NCBI GenBank assembly: GCA_038531315.1
Contig: JBCBBT010000027.1
Coordinates: 1 to 44,025 of the forward strand
Length of the DNA: 44,025 bases
Source of the DNA: JAJFFW01 sp038531315
GTDB lineage: Bacteria; Pseudomonadota; Alphaproteobacteria; Caulobacterales; Parvularculaceae
Direction: 5' to 3'
Position 1 is the first letter of the stretch. The number at the start of each line of letters is the position of its first letter. The position numbers and the translations under genes were made by a program. Below, piece after piece: positions 8,766 to 17,238 of this stretch. Below the pieces are notes generated by a model. The model saw nothing but the letters and a program-made list of their open reading frames with translations. It was not told where the DNA came from and did no database searches.

Positions 8766-9512
8766 ATGAGGTTTTGGCTGGCATCCGGCGCGATCTTCGC
8801 TCTGATTTTGACAGGGTGCGGCACCGCCGGGCAACTTTACCGATTGCCTTACGCCGACGGCGTCGCAGTGACGATCACCGCTGATCACGAAGATCACCAG
8901 ACCCCGCCTGAAAAAATGTTCGATATGCGCGCGAGCCAGCCCAATCAGGTCTTGGCGGCGGCGGCGGAGGGCTGGGTCCGGTTCATCAAAGACACCGGCG
9001 ACAGCAGCGAGCCGACCAACAATTACGTCTGGATCGAACATCCGCTCGACTACTGTCAGTCTCTGGAACCGGTGTTAGGCGGCGCGCCGCAGCGCGGTCA
9101 GGGCGAAGACTGCCGAACCTGCCCGGACGGCGTCGGCAAATGTAATGAGTGGACGGTTTACGCCCACATGGCTGAGGACAGCGTGCGCGCCGCGCCGCCG
9201 CTGGGCGCAGGGCTATCGGAAAACGACTGGGTCAACGCCGGCCAGGCGATCGGGATTGAAGGCGATGTCGGCTTCACGCCCTGCCCGCCGTCGACCGCGG
9301 GCCAGCCGCTTTGCGGCCGGCATGTCCATTTTGCGGTTTTTCAGATCGATCGCGACACGCAAGCCGCGCAGCTGACGCCGACCGACGAAGGCGATTATGA
9401 GCCTTACGCCGATATTTTCGGGCGCACGGAGCTGGTGCCGACCTTTTGCACCGCCGACGGCCTTCGCGCGCCCGACACCGGCGACACCCATGTCGCGGGA
9501 CCGTGCCCCTAA
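8766..9512 (+). CDS. M23 (LytM)-like lipoprotein
   Basis: A 248-residue predicted lipoprotein with a signal peptide and lipobox LTGC (Cys18). The body resembles a LytM/M23 metallopeptidase. There is an H...D pair in DHQTPPEKMFDMRA (about residues 43-55), then VYAHM, and the HxH motif in CGRHVHFAV. These correspond to the zinc ligands of M23 enzymes. Between the motifs is a cysteine-rich insert (CQSLEPV ... CRTCPDGVGKC). The enzyme could trim peptidoglycan peptides at the outer membrane. Alternatively, the unusual spacing could mean a non-catalytic or differently specific member. Alphaproteobacterial M23 proteins are often regulators of cell separation. The stop is directly followed by a 14-base tandem duplication. 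Confidence 0.7.
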   Translation: MRFWLASGAIFALILTGCGTAGQLYRLPYADGVAVTITADHEDHQTPPEKMFDMRASQPNQVLAAAAEGWVRFIKDTGDSSEPTNNYVWIEHPLDYCQSLEPVLGGAPQRGQGEDCRTCPDGVGKCNEWTVYAHMAEDSVRAAPPLGAGLSENDWVNAGQAIGIEGDVGFTPCPPSTAGQPLCGRHVHFAVFQIDRDTQAAQLTPTDEGDYEPYADIFGRTELVPTFCTADGLRAPDTGDTHVAGPCP

Positions 9513-9540
9513 GATCGCCGTCCAGGGATCGCCGTCCAGG
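9513..9540. repeat. 14-base perfect tandem duplication after the M23-like gene
   Basis: GATCGCCGTCCAGG occurs twice, directly after the TAA of the lipoprotein gene. A third partial copy (GATCGC) follows at 9541-9546. Confidence 0.9.
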
Positions 9541-9717
9541 GATCGCTGGCGTCGCGTCGCCCTTAACCTGTTTGTCGTCCTTCATCTTTAGGGAGCGGAT
9601 GAGAAGAATTCCGCCGCGCTTGGTTGTAATTTCTGCGACGCAGCGATAAGTCTTGCGGCTTGTTTGCGCCAAGCGCCGACCGCCGGCGTCTTTTGGCCCC
9701 CTGAGGAGACATCGTCC

Positions 9718-10083
9718 ATGGCACGCGTCACCGTTGAAGACTGCGTTGATAAAGTCACCAACCGCTTTGATCTTGTCTTGCTGGCCGCGCATCGCGCCCG
9801 CGTTCTCTCGTCCGGCGCGCCGCTGATGGTTGACCGCGATAATGACAAGAACCCCGTGGTCGCCCTGCGCGAGATCGCCGACAATCATCTGCAGCCCGAC
9901 CAGATCGAAGAAGACCTGGTCTCCTCGCTGCAAAAACAGGTTGAACTCGACGAGAGCGAAGATGTGGAAAACGCGCCGGAAAAAGCCGACGCGCCGGATT
10001 TCGACAAGACCAACGAAGACGAATATTTGCAAGCGATCAAAGCGGCCGGCATGACCGGTCCGCAATCCCTGCCGAAGGGGTAA
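9718..10083 (+). CDS. rpoZ: RNA polymerase omega subunit
   Basis: A 121-residue protein that helps assemble and stabilise RNA polymerase. The N-terminus MARVTVEDCVDKVTNRFDLV matches the omega family, followed by LLAAHRARVLSSG and KNPVVALREIAD. The C-terminal third is very acidic (about residues 68-104), as in other alphaproteobacterial omegas. I chose the ATG at 9718 because of this N-terminus and the purine-rich GAGGAGA at about 9703-9709. It directly precedes the ppGpp synthetase gene, the usual rpoZ-spoT order. In this organism omega may also form part of the ppGpp-binding site of RNA polymerase. Confidence 0.96.
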   Translation: MARVTVEDCVDKVTNRFDLVLLAAHRARVLSSGAPLMVDRDNDKNPVVALREIADNHLQPDQIEEDLVSSLQKQVELDESEDVENAPEKADAPDFDKTNEDEYLQAIKAAGMTGPQSLPKG

Positions 10084-10249
10084 CGCCTGCAAAGGTCGTA
10101 ATCGGCCCTGGCGTAGCGGCAATGCGGCGCTGCAACAGGGCTTGAACGCGCGCCGCGCTCGCCTCACTCTGATCGTCTGAGACTTGCTGTTCCGGCCGCG
10201 CGCCTTTTGGGCGCCGCCGCGAGCGCTGGTCGTCACGGCGGTAAAAGAC

Positions 10250-12739
10250 ATGAACGAGCCCGACGCATCACCAACCGGAAACGCCGGCGCGCGCCCGACG
10301 CGCGGCGAACAAGACGACGCCCATGCGCAGGACCCGATACAGACTGCTGCGACGCCAGCGCCAGGTCAGAACGGCCCGGCGGCGCAAACTCGTCCTGACC
10401 GACCAGCGTCGCCAGCAGAAACGACAGACGCTGTTTCGCCTGTTGCATCGTCGCCTGAGGCGGCGCTTCGCGGTGATGCGCCGGCGCTGACAGTGCCTGC
10501 GCCGACAGAGCCCGCGCCAACAGAGCCCGCGCGACAGGGCGGCGCCGCAAAACTGATCCGCCAGTATGAACTCGTCGATATGGTGCGCGCCTATGATCGC
10601 GACGCTGACGAAGATCTATTAAACCGCGCTTATGTGTTTGCGATGAAGGCCCATGGCGGCCAGATGCGCAAATCGGGCGATCCCTATTTTACGCATCCGC
10701 TGGCGGTGGCGGCAATCCTGACCGAACTGCGCGCCGATCCGGCGAGCGTGGCGACGGCGCTGTTGCACGACGTTGTGGAAGATACCGACACGACCATCGA
10801 CGATATCGAAAAACACTTCGGGTCGGAGATTGCGCGGCTTGTCGACGGCGTCACCAAGCTGTCGCGCATTGAGCTGCGCTCGCAAGCCAGTCAGCAGGCG
10901 GAGAACTTCCGCAAACTCGTGGTCGCCATGGCCGACGATGTGCGCGTCCTTCTGGTGAAGCTCGCGGATCGTTTGCACAATATGCGCACGCTCGCTTTCC
11001 ATCCGAAGCCCGACAAACGCCGGCGTATCGCCCTTGAGACGCTGGAGATTTACGCCCCGCTCGCAGGCCGCATCGGCGTTCAGAAAATCCGGGAGGAACT
11101 GGAAGAGCTTTCCTTCCGGGAGATATCGCCGGAAGCCTATGAGACGATCGCCGACCGCCTGAAAGCGCTACAAGAGACAATCGTGTCGAGCGTCATTGAA
11201 GTCGCAACCGCGCTCAGGACCCACCTCGCCGAAGCGAGCGTCGACGCGCAGGTTTACTCGCGCGAGAAGCGGCCGTTTTCGATCTGGCGAAAAATGCAGG
11301 CCAAGAACGTTTCCTTTGACGAGCTGGCCGATATCTACGCCTTCCGCGTTCTCGTCGGCTCGATTGACGATTGTTACCGCGCGCTTGGCGTCATTCACCG
11401 CGGCTGGCGCATGATCCCCGAGGAGTTCGACGACTATATTTCCGCGCCGAAGCCGAACGGCTATCGCTCGGTGCATACCGCGGTCATCGGGCCGCCCGGC
11501 GCCGACGGGCGCCGCCAGCGCATCGAGATTCAGATCCGCACCCATGAAATGCACGATGAGGCTGAACGCGGCGTTGCAGCGCATTGGCAGTACAAGGACA
11601 AAGGCGGCGCCGCATCGGGCGGGTCGAGCGTCGAGTTCTCCCGTCAGATAAAATACGATCCCTATGATACGCCGCGCCGCCTTGTCGATATGTTTCAGCA
11701 AGGCGAGGACCCTGACGAAGCGCTTGCCTACGCCAAGCTTGAATTGTTTCAGGATCAGGTCTTTGTCTTCACCCCAAAAGGGCGCGTGATCTCACTGCCG
11801 AAAGGCGCAACATCGCTTGATTTCGCTTACGCCGTTCACACACAGGTTGGCGATAATTGTGTCGGCGCGAAAATCAACGGCGCCCAGAGACCGCTGCGCA
11901 CGCCGCTCAATAATGGCGATGTCGTTGAGGTCTTGCGTTCAGAGCATGCGGTGCCGCCGGCGGAATGGGAGACCATTGTCGTTACGGGGCGTGCGCGCGC
12001 TGCGATCCGCAGACGGATCAAACAGATGCAGGTCGACGAACAGGTGCAGCTTGGCCGGCGCATCGCAGAAAATGTGTTCTCCGGCGCGCATCTTGAGTTT
12101 TCCGCTAAAGCGGTGAGGGCGGGGCTCACCCGGCTCGGCGCGGAGAGCGTTGACGCGGTGATGGCGCAGGTCGGCCGCGGCGATCTTTCGGTCACCGACC
12201 TTATCGAGGCGGTCTATCCGGGCGCCGCCCACGATATCGAAGGTGAAATCAGGGCGAGCGCCGCAGGGCCGCTGCGCCCGAAAGCAGCGATTGAGGGGTT
12301 TCAGCCGGGGGCCGAGGTCATCATGGCGGCCTGTTGCACGCCGATTCCCGGCGAACGCATTGTCGGTATCCGCGGCGGCGCCGGTGAGATTCGTGTGCAT
12401 ACGATCTATTGCGCGACGCTCGCCAAGGAAGACCCGCCTCAGGCGCGGTGGGTCGATCTGAAATGGCGGACCGGCAGGCCGGACATCAAGGCCGAGACCC
12501 GGGTTTCGGTGACCGTGCGCAATGAAATTGGCGTCTTGTCGGATGTCGCTTCGATCATCGCGCGGTATGGCGTCTCGATCAGCAATATCAAGAATGAACA
12601 GGTGGGACCGGAATTCGTCGCCCTGTTGATCGATATTGAGGTTTCGGACACAAAGCAGCTGATGCAGTTGCTGGCCGGCTTGCGCGCCTCGGCGAGCGTC
12701 CTGTCGGCGGAGCGAAGCGAGATGGTCCATGATGACTGA
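10250..12739 (+). CDS. rsh: Bifunctional (p)ppGpp synthetase/hydrolase (Rsh/SpoT)
   Basis: Makes and degrades (p)ppGpp, the stringent-response alarmone. Domains, numbered from the ATG at 10250 (829 residues): the HD hydrolase at about 130-280 (FTHPLAVAAIL, LLHDVVEDTD), the synthetase at about 330-450 (YSREKRPFSIWRKM, SAPKPNGYRSVHTAV), TGS at about 500-560 (FVFTPKGRVISLPKGA), and a C-terminal ACT domain at about 755-829. The conserved N-terminus LIRQYELVD normally begins the protein, but here it starts at residue 102. It is preceded by about 100 Ala/Pro/Thr-rich residues with a repeated APTEP unit. The ATG at 10250 is the only plausible ATG for the long form; a CTG at 10553 would give the standard length. 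It overlaps pyrE by 11 bases. Confidence 0.95.
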   Translation: MNEPDASPTGNAGARPTRGEQDDAHAQDPIQTAATPAPGQNGPAAQTRPDRPASPAETTDAVSPVASSPEAALRGDAPALTVPAPTEPAPTEPARQGGAAKLIRQYELVDMVRAYDRDADEDLLNRAYVFAMKAHGGQMRKSGDPYFTHPLAVAAILTELRADPASVATALLHDVVEDTDTTIDDIEKHFGSEIARLVDGVTKLSRIELRSQASQQAENFRKLVVAMADDVRVLLVKLADRLHNMRTLAFHPKPDKRRRIALETLEIYAPLAGRIGVQKIREELEELSFREISPEAYETIADRLKALQETIVSSVIEVATALRTHLAEASVDAQVYSREKRPFSIWRKMQAKNVSFDELADIYAFRVLVGSIDDCYRALGVIHRGWRMIPEEFDDYISAPKPNGYRSVHTAVIGPPGADGRRQRIEIQIRTHEMHDEAERGVAAHWQYKDKGGAASGGSSVEFSRQIKYDPYDTPRRLVDMFQQGEDPDEALAYAKLELFQDQVFVFTPKGRVISLPKGATSLDFAYAVHTQVGDNCVGAKINGAQRPLRTPLNNGDVVEVLRSEHAVPPAEWETIVVTGRARAAIRRRIKQMQVDEQVQLGRRIAENVFSGAHLEFSAKAVRAGLTRLGAESVDAVMAQVGRGDLSVTDLIEAVYPGAAHDIEGEIRASAAGPLRPKAAIEGFQPGAEVIMAACCTPIPGERIVGIRGGAGEIRVHTIYCATLAKEDPPQARWVDLKWRTGRPDIKAETRVSVTVRNEIGVLSDVASIIARYGVSISNIKNEQVGPEFVALLIDIEVSDTKQLMQLLAGLRASASVLSAERSEMVHDD
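10496..10525. repeat. 15-base imperfect tandem duplication in the Rsh N-terminal extension
   Basis: CCTGCGCCGACAGAG is followed directly by CCCGCGCCAACAGAG, with two differences in 15 bases. It encodes the repeated Ala-Pro-Thr-Glu-Pro segment. Confidence 0.8.
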
Positions 12740-13319
12740 AAAAGAAGTGATGGCCGAATTCGAGGCGGCGGGCGCCTTGATGAAAGGCCATTTTGTGTTG
12801 TCGTCCGGCCTCCACAGCGACACCTATCTGAACAAGTCGATTGTCTCGATGTATCCGGCGCGCGCCGAAAAGCTGTGTCGGGCGCTGGCCGAAAAAGTGC
12901 GGGCGGTGGTTGACCGTCCGATTGATTACGTCGTCGCGCCGGCGATGGGGGCGATTATCTACGGATATGAAACGGCGCGCCATCTCGGCGTTCCGTCGAT
13001 GTTTGTCGAGCGCGTCGACGGGGCGTTTCAGTTGCGCAGGGGCTTTGCGTTGCCGAAGGGCGCGCGCGTGGTCGTCGTCGAAGACATTGTGTCGACCGGG
13101 CTGTCGGCGCGCGAGTGCATTGACGCTGTGCGCGCGCTTGGCGCGGATGTGTTGTGTCTCGCCTGTCTTATTGATCGATCTGGCGGCAAGGCCGATCTCG
13201 GCGTTCTTTCTGTGCCGCTGGCGGTGATGAAAGTCGACACCTGGGAGGCTGATAATCTGCCCGATCATCTGAAAGACACGCCCGCGATGAAGCCGGGCAG
13301 CCGGAATGTCAGTCAATAA
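12729..13319 (+). CDS. pyrE: Orotate phosphoribosyltransferase
   Basis: Joins orotate to phosphoribosyl pyrophosphate to give orotidine monophosphate in pyrimidine synthesis. The 196-residue protein shows the N-terminal FVLSSGLHSDTYLNKS, AMGAIIYGYETAR, and the PRPP-binding motif VVVVEDIVSTGLSA. The start may be the ATG at 12729 or the adjacent one at 12732. Either lies inside the end of rsh, so translation is coupled. The stop overlaps the pdxJ ATG by one base. Confidence 0.95.
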   Translation: MMTEKEVMAEFEAAGALMKGHFVLSSGLHSDTYLNKSIVSMYPARAEKLCRALAEKVRAVVDRPIDYVVAPAMGAIIYGYETARHLGVPSMFVERVDGAFQLRRGFALPKGARVVVVEDIVSTGLSARECIDAVRALGADVLCLACLIDRSGGKADLGVLSVPLAVMKVDTWEADNLPDHLKDTPAMKPGSRNVSQ

Positions 13320-14086
13320 TGAGCGCCGCCGACAAAAAGCCGTTGCGCCTTGGCGTCAATATCGATCACGTCGCAACAATCAGAAACGCGCGCGGCGGCG
13401 ATCATCCGGACCCCGTGCGCGCTGCGCAACTGGCCGCCGACGCCGGCGCCGACGGCATTACGGCGCATTTGCGCGAGGACCGGCGCCATATTCGCGACGA
13501 CGATATGCGCCGCCTGAAAGAGGAAATTGACCTGCCGCTCAATTTTGAAATGGCGGCGACGGCGGAAATGCACAAAATCGTCACCGAAGTGATGCCGCAT
13601 GCGTGTTGCCTTGTGCCGGAAAACCGCAATGAGCGAACGACGGAAGGCGGCCTTGATGTCGTGGGGCAACATAACTTTATCGCGCCTTATGTCCGTGAGC
13701 TGAGCGATATCGGCGCGCGCGTTTCGTTGTTTGTCGATCCCGATAAAAAGCAGATTGAAAGCGCGAAATCGGCAGGCGCGCCGGTCATCGAAATTCACAC
13801 CGGCGCTTATTATGAAGCCTGCGTTGCGACCGAACCGGCGCGCATTCAACATGAGTTTGACCTGATCAAGGACGCGGCCGCGTTTGCGACCTCGCTGGGT
13901 CTTGAAGCGCATGCGGGTCATGGGCTCACTTTTCAGAACGTCCAGCCGATCGCCGCCATTGAAGACCTTGCCGAACTCAATATCGGCCATTTTCTGGTCG
14001 GCGAGGCGGTGATGATGGGGCTCGGCGAGGCGGTGAAGGAAATGAAGCGCCTGATGCAGGACGGGCGCACCGGAAGGCTCTATTAA
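13319..14086 (+). CDS. pdxJ: Pyridoxine 5'-phosphate synthase
   Basis: Condenses 1-deoxyxylulose 5-phosphate with 3-amino-1-hydroxyacetone phosphate to make pyridoxine phosphate. The 255-residue protein has the family motifs LRLGVNIDHVATIRNARGG, GADGITAHLREDRRHI, and the C-terminal NIGHFLVGEAVMMGL phosphate-binding region. LGLEAHAGHGLTFQNV lies between them. It is embedded in the pyrE-pdxJ-acpS-lepB-rnc-era order, with one-base overlap upstream and a six-base gap downstream. Confidence 0.97.
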   Translation: MSAADKKPLRLGVNIDHVATIRNARGGDHPDPVRAAQLAADAGADGITAHLREDRRHIRDDDMRRLKEEIDLPLNFEMAATAEMHKIVTEVMPHACCLVPENRNERTTEGGLDVVGQHNFIAPYVRELSDIGARVSLFVDPDKKQIESAKSAGAPVIEIHTGAYYEACVATEPARIQHEFDLIKDAAAFATSLGLEAHAGHGLTFQNVQPIAAIEDLAELNIGHFLVGEAVMMGLGEAVKEMKRLMQDGRTGRLY

Positions 14087-14092
14087 TTCCTC

Positions 14093-14494
14093 ATGATTAT
14101 CGGCATCGGCAACGACCTCATTGATATCCGCCGCGTTGAAAAAACGCTTGAGAAACATCCCGAGCGCTTCACGACGCGGGTCTTTACCGAGATCGAGCGC
14201 GCGAAGTCCGACCGCCGGCTCAACCGGGCGGCGTCCTATGCGAAGCGTTTCGCCGCCAAGGAGGCCTGCTCGAAGGCGCTCGGGACAGGGCTCGCGCGCG
14301 GGGTCTTCTGGCGCGATATGGGCGTCGTCAATCTGCCGGGCGGCAAGCCGACGATGGCGCTAACCGGCGGCGCGGCGGAACGGCTGGCGGAAATCACGCC
14401 CGAAGGCTGTGCGGCCGATATTCACCTTACGATCACCGATGATTTCCCCTTGGCGCAGGCGATCGTCATCATTTACGCTAGGCCGCTCGGCTAA
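14093..14494 (+). CDS. acpS: Holo-[acyl-carrier-protein] synthase
   Basis: Transfers 4'-phosphopantetheine from coenzyme A to acyl carrier protein. The 133-residue protein has the magnesium-binding aspartate in IGIGNDLIDIRRVE and the conserved RFAAKEACSKALGTG helix with the catalytic glutamate. The C-terminal ITDDFPLAQAIVII strand also fits. It starts six bases after pdxJ, so the same operon is likely. Confidence 0.96.
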   Translation: MIIGIGNDLIDIRRVEKTLEKHPERFTTRVFTEIERAKSDRRLNRAASYAKRFAAKEACSKALGTGLARGVFWRDMGVVNLPGGKPTMALTGGAAERLAEITPEGCAADIHLTITDDFPLAQAIVIIYARPLG

Positions 14495-14576
14495 AAGGCG
14501 ATATGAGATGCGCCTTAAGGGGCCGCGCGGGGGCGTTCGCCGCTCAATTGTGTGCAGTTTAAGACCGGCAGGAAGT

Positions 14577-15350
14577 ATGGCGGAAGAAAAACAAATGACA
14601 GCGGCCGAAGAGGCCTGGGATCTGGCGAAAACGGTCCTGATCGCCGTCGGCATCGCGCTCATTTTGCGGGTGATTTTTTTCCAGCCCTTCAATATCCCGT
14701 CCGGGTCGATGAAGCCGAACCTGCTGGTCGGCGATTTCCTGTTTGTCTCCAAACCCGCCTACGGATATTCGCGCGCCTCGCTGGTCTATCCGCTAACGCG
14801 CCTGCCCATCGAAGGACGCCTGTTCGGTTCAGGCCCGGAACGCGGCGATGTTGTTGTCTTCAAGAACCGGCGCGACGGCAACAAAGATTACATCAAGCGC
14901 GTGATCGGCCTGCCGGGCGATCAGATCAATATTATCAACGGCGTCGTTTACGTGAATAAGACGCCGATCCAGAAAGACTTCATCGAAAATGTGACCGGCT
15001 ATTGTTCGTCCGATCCGTCGCTCGCCGGGCGGCCCGCGCCGGCGTACCGCGAGACCATGGACAACGGCGTCAGCTACACGGTGATTGAGTGCTTCGGCGA
15101 TAAGGGCAGCCTCGATTTCAAAGGACCTTACGAAGTCCCCGCCGATCATTATTTCATGATGGGCGACAATCGAGACAAGTCGCAGGACAGCCGCGTCCTG
15201 CGATCGGTCGGGTATGTCCACAAGGACGATATTGTGGGGAAAGCCGAACGGTTATTTTTCTCCGTAGACGGATCTGACGCAAAACTATGGCAGGTCTGGA
15301 AGTGGCCGTTCGCGATCCGCTATGACCGCATCCTTGATCCTGTCGAATGA
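14577..15350 (+). CDS. lepB: Signal peptidase I
   Basis: Membrane-anchored protease that removes signal peptides from exported proteins. The 257-residue enzyme has one N-terminal membrane helix (about residues 17-36). The catalytic serine is in IPSGSMKPN (Ser44) and the general-base lysine in DYIKRVIGLPGD (Lys108). The C-terminal box MMGDNRDKSQDSR follows. I chose the ATG at 14577 because GGAAG lies just upstream and the N-terminus MAEEKQMTAAEEAWDLAK precedes the membrane helix directly. An upstream ATG at 14409 lies inside acpS and adds an unlikely basic leader. The stop overlaps the rnc ATG (ATGA). Confidence 0.95.
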   Translation: MAEEKQMTAAEEAWDLAKTVLIAVGIALILRVIFFQPFNIPSGSMKPNLLVGDFLFVSKPAYGYSRASLVYPLTRLPIEGRLFGSGPERGDVVVFKNRRDGNKDYIKRVIGLPGDQINIINGVVYVNKTPIQKDFIENVTGYCSSDPSLAGRPAPAYRETMDNGVSYTVIECFGDKGSLDFKGPYEVPADHYFMMGDNRDKSQDSRVLRSVGYVHKDDIVGKAERLFFSVDGSDAKLWQVWKWPFAIRYDRILDPVE

Positions 15351-16048
15351 GCGACGCCGGCCTCGACGCGCTGCAGGACAGGATCGGACATCGTTTCAGC
15401 AGTATCGATCTTCTGGAACGCGCCCTGACCCATTCCAGCCTTTCCGGCGGGCGCGAGCCGGTTGACGATCTGGAGCGGCTGGAATTTCTTGGCGACCGTG
15501 TCCTCGGTCTTCTGACGGCGGAAGAGCTGTGGCGGCGGTATCCCAAACTGAAAGAGGGCCAGCTTGCCCCGCGTCTGAACAAGATGGTGCGCAAGGACAC
15601 CTGCGCGAAAGCCTCGCTCGCTTGGGGGCTTGATCATCTCATTCGGCTTTCGGCACAGGAAGAAAATGCGGGCGGGCGGCGCAAGAAAGCCATTCTTGGC
15701 GATGTCTGCGAGGCGTTTCTCGGTGCGCTTTACATCGACGGCGGCCTCGATGCGGCGCGCAAAGCCTATGCGCTCTACTGGATTGAGAATTTCGATGCGC
15801 TTGTCGAGCGCCACAGGGACCCGAAAACAGAACTGCAGGAGTGGAGCCAGGAACGCCGCAAAGGCCCGCCCAAATATAAGGTGGTGGACCGCGACGGGCC
15901 GGCGCACGAACCCCATTTTGTTGTTGATGTTCACGTCGATGGCTTTGCGACCGCACGCGGCGAAGGCGCCTCGAAACGCAATGCGCAGATGAATGCGGCG
16001 GAAGTCTTTTTGCTCCGCGAAGGCGTCTGGAAGAAAGCCCGTGATTAA
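15347..16048 (+). CDS. rnc: Ribonuclease III
   Basis: Cleaves double-stranded RNA in rRNA maturation and mRNA turnover. The 233-residue protein has the RNase III signature ERLEFLGDRVLGLLTAEEL, the second metal-site glutamate in CEAFLGALYIDGG, and a C-terminal double-stranded RNA-binding domain from about residue 160. That domain starts at DPKTELQEWSQER and ends at the lysine-containing SKRNAQMNAAEVFL. Its ATG overlaps the lepB stop, the standard coupled arrangement. Confidence 0.97.
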   Translation: MSDAGLDALQDRIGHRFSSIDLLERALTHSSLSGGREPVDDLERLEFLGDRVLGLLTAEELWRRYPKLKEGQLAPRLNKMVRKDTCAKASLAWGLDHLIRLSAQEENAGGRRKKAILGDVCEAFLGALYIDGGLDAARKAYALYWIENFDALVERHRDPKTELQEWSQERRKGPPKYKVVDRDGPAHEPHFVVDVHVDGFATARGEGASKRNAQMNAAEVFLLREGVWKKARD

Positions 16049-16099
16049 TCGCTCATCACCGAAAACCGCGTGTGGCGCACATCGTCGGCGCGCGTCGTC

Positions 16100-17083
16100 A
16101 TGACGAAAGAGACGACCACAAAATGCGGTTTTGTCGCCGTCATCGGTGCGCCGAACGCTGGTAAGTCCAGCCTCGTCAATGCGATGGTCGGGGCGAAAGT
16201 CTCCATCGTTACGCATAAAGTGCAGACGACGCGCGCGCGCGTCCGCGGCGTTGCGGTCCATGGCGAAACGCAAATTGTCTATATCGACACGCCGGGTATT
16301 TTCACGCCGAAACGCCGGCTCGACCGCGCCATGGTGGCCGCCGCGTGGGACGGGCTTGCGGGCGCTGACGCGATTGTCGTGATGGTCGACGCGCCCAGCT
16401 ATATCGCCGGGCGGGCGCCGGCCGATGGCGGCGCGAAACGCGCCGACGCCGCCGCCCGACGAGCGGCCGCCGATACCGATGCGATCCTCGAGGCGATTGG
16501 CGCAAAAGGCGACGCAGCGGCGCTCGCGCCCAAGACCATTTTAGCGATCAACAAGGTCGATGCGTTGCCGCGCGAAAAACTGTTGGCGCTGACGGCGCAG
16601 CTCAACGAGCACGGGCTCTTTTCCGAGACGTTTTATATCTCAGCGACGCGCGGCGACGGCCTCGAAGATTTGCGTGCATCATTGCTGGCGCGGATGCCGG
16701 CGGGACCGTGGATGTATCCTGAAGATCAGCTCTCGGACATTTCGGACCGGCTGCTGGCGGCGGAGATCACGCGTGAAAAACTCTATCTCCGCCTGCATCA
16801 GGAGCTGCCCTATGAGACGACGGTCGAAACCGAGACCTGGGAGCGCACGAAAAAAGGCGGGTTGCGCATCGAACAAACGATTTACGTGGCCCGCGACAGC
16901 CAAAAGGGGATCGTTCTCGGCAAGGGCGGGCAAACACTAAAAGCCATCGGCGCAGCCGCGCGCGAGGAACTTTCAAGCCTTCTCGGCGAGACAGCGCACC
17001 TGTTCCTGTTCGTCAAGGTCCGCGAGAACTGGGCGGACGACCCGGCCCGCTACCGCGAGATGGGCCTTGAGATGGGCGAGTAA
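16100..17083 (+). CDS. era: GTPase Era with an enlarged G-domain loop
   Basis: Binds the 3' end of 16S rRNA and helps 30S ribosome assembly. Numbered from the ATG at 16100 (327 residues), the G1 motif GAPNAGKS is at 16-23, G3 DTPG at 63-66 and G4 NKVD at 151-154. The KH domain has VLGKGGQTLKAIGAAAR near the C-terminus. The stretch between the MVDAPS strand and NKVD is about 25 residues longer than usual. It is rich in Ala, Arg and Asp (about 101-145). The ATG at 16100 gives the normal N-terminus; an ATG at 16070 would add ten residues. No recO follows, although recO commonly does in this operon. Confidence 0.95.
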   Translation: MTKETTTKCGFVAVIGAPNAGKSSLVNAMVGAKVSIVTHKVQTTRARVRGVAVHGETQIVYIDTPGIFTPKRRLDRAMVAAAWDGLAGADAIVVMVDAPSYIAGRAPADGGAKRADAAARRAAADTDAILEAIGAKGDAAALAPKTILAINKVDALPREKLLALTAQLNEHGLFSETFYISATRGDGLEDLRASLLARMPAGPWMYPEDQLSDISDRLLAAEITREKLYLRLHQELPYETTVETETWERTKKGGLRIEQTIYVARDSQKGIVLGKGGQTLKAIGAAAREELSSLLGETAHLFLFVKVRENWADDPARYREMGLEMGE

Positions 17084-17238
17084 GCCCCGTTCCGTCCCGC
17101 ATGGCGCAGCCTTGCAAGCAGAGCGGGCGGGAAATCCATCGGCGGCAATTCCGTCGACGAAAGTGACGAAATTCCCATAGCCGTGCTTTGGTTCAGCGCC
17201 TAGACTACCCGCCGGACGCCAGAGGGCGAGGGTGGGAC

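Noticed and set aside
9274..10251. Long minus-strand open frame opposite rpoZ
   Set aside because: It covers rpoZ and the end of the M23-like gene on the other strand, has a basic low-complexity translation and no family motif; a high-GC shadow.
13313..14158. 281-codon minus-strand frame opposite pdxJ
   Set aside because: Antisense shadow of a highly conserved gene; no motif or ribosome binding site.
15320..16273. 317-codon minus-strand frame opposite rnc and era
   Set aside because: Antisense to two clearly real genes, with an arginine-rich translation and no recognisable motif.
17084..17238. tRNA gene or strong terminator between era and the malic enzyme gene
   Set aside because: No cloverleaf or T-arm pattern is seen. 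A GC-rich inverted match (TCCCGC and GCGGGA) exists but has a long loop and no T-tract.
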